DNA from: Bemisia tabaci
Taxonomy: Eukaryota; Arthropoda; Insecta; Hemiptera; Aleyrodidae
Length of the DNA: 64,000 nucleotides
Direction of reading: 5' to 3'
Assembly (NCBI RefSeq): GCF_918797505.1
Contig: NC_092799.1
Location: forward strand, 30,454,597-30,518,596
Part shown: positions 63,484-64,000 of the stretch, in pieces
How positions within the stretch are numbered: position 1 is the stretch's first letter
Layout: each line of letters opens with the position of its first letter
Position numbers and translations under genes: made by a program
The notes under the pieces: generated by a model
What the model saw: the letters and a program-made list of their open reading frames with translations, nothing else
The model's database searches: none
What the model was told of the DNA's origin: nothing

Positions 63484-64000
63484 AAGAGAACCCGCGGTCA
63501 AGCAATTCGATGGTGAAAATGCAGAGACGCGCATGGAGGTTTGCGGCGTTGTAGACTTCCTGTCATACTTCATTACCTACATGGAAATTTTTTTGAAGAT
63601 TTTATCGATTTTTCTTCTCTTCGTAAAGAATACTAGGGGGTCTGCCCCCTAGCCAATACGCGGCCCAGCCCACAGAGGGCTGCGCGGCCAGCGAAATCGT
63701 CGGAAGCACCCGTAACATAATTTTAATGAAAAAATCTGAAACTCAAAATTTTCAAGGAAACACCCAGATCTGTAAAAATGTTTTGCTAAAAAACAAAACT
63801 GCACCAGATAAAATTTTGAAAACGTTGTGAAAAGTGAACAGACTATTGGATGCTGCATTTCCTATGTTATTTTATTATTCTGGGTTTCTTATTATTTCTT
63901 TATATTACTTTAAACCTTAAAAAATTACTAACTTCATTTTCCAAAAAAAAATTTTTTTAAAATCAAATTGATTAATATAAAAAGTAAGTATTTTTTCTCA
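63484..64000. other. unassigned spacer with S fragment and Helitron-like end
   Basis: TTTGCGGCGTTGTAGACTTCCTGTCATACTT at 63540-63570 matches part of S1. At 63633-63652 the palindrome CTAGGGGGTCTGCCCCCTAG, read on the minus strand, ends in CTAG followed by T. The rest is AT-rich with no gene. Confidence 0.45.

Noticed and set aside
1..64000. CRISPR arrays, bacterial operons, prophage or other prokaryotic systems
   Set aside because: No regularly spaced short repeats, no operon-like coding, and the composition and MITE content are those of an insect nuclear genome.

Overview
This window looks like non-coding, repeat-packed nuclear DNA of an insect. I suspect a hemipteran, and a whitefly of the Bemisia type is my best guess. 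That guess rests on remembered similarity of several short repeats (a CTGCCGTGCTAAGG-ended element, a GGACGTATTTCTGCC hairpin, a TGGACTGCATTTTGC element) and on the AT-rich, MITE-dense texture; no search could be run. I see no intact protein-coding gene, rRNA, confident tRNA or CRISPR array. Open frames reach at most about 180 codons, start inside repeats or GC-rich blocks, and match no family I recognise. The only recognisable protein trace is a decayed C-terminal piece of a LINE reverse transcriptase near 10.1-10.3 kb.

Most of what can be supported is a layered set of short non-autonomous DNA transposons, named here with letters. hAT-like families (8-bp target-site duplications, CA(G/T)-type ends) are: A (ends CAGGGCCGGATT, 750-940 bp, six copies, with an internal 70-87 bp tandem array); B (ends CAGTGGCGTGGCG, about 165 bp, ten copies, several with perfect 8-bp duplications); C (ends CAGGGGCGGATCC); O (ends CAGTGTTCG); R (ends CAGGCACGTAGCC); W; X (ends CAGGGGCGGACTGG); and Y (ends CAGGCCTGTC). 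Family D (ends CTGCCGTGCTAAGG, about 250 bp, eight copies) has 4-bp duplications. TA-type elements are E and F (ends CACTGGAAAAAAA), H (ends CAGGGTTATTCAAAA), S, and a pogo/Tigger-like element at 26.7-27.3 kb. J at 28.6-29.0 kb is a TTAA-flanked element with roughly 215-bp arms. Families G, I, K, L, M, N, P, T, U, V and Z are inverted-repeat or dispersed elements of unassigned superfamily.

Layout: 0-9 kb holds A, D, G, I, B and U copies. 9.7-12.3 kb holds E1, the LINE fragment, Y and C1. 15-21.5 kb holds an AGTTCCGG-rich repeat, A3, H, G4, B2 and the three-level nest N>O>M. 21.5-30 kb holds W, D3-D5, R, the pogo-like element, K1, a tRNA-like SINE head and J. 32-41 kb holds B, P, F, E2, G5, A4 and D6 with C2 inside it, plus CpG-rich blocks at about 35.0-35.6, 36.6-36.85 and 37.1-37.3 kb. 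41.7-50 kb holds B, T, A5, L1, O2, E3, N2 and V with S inside it. 50-54.8 kb is plain AT-rich DNA. 54.8-64 kb holds K2 with X inside it, E4, L2, a CpG-rich block at 58 kb, D8, A6, B9 and B10.

No gene system working together is visible. What can be read is the order of insertion: K before X, D6 before C2, V before S, and N before O before M. Also notable is a tandem-repeat array shared by the A family and the unrelated pogo-like element.
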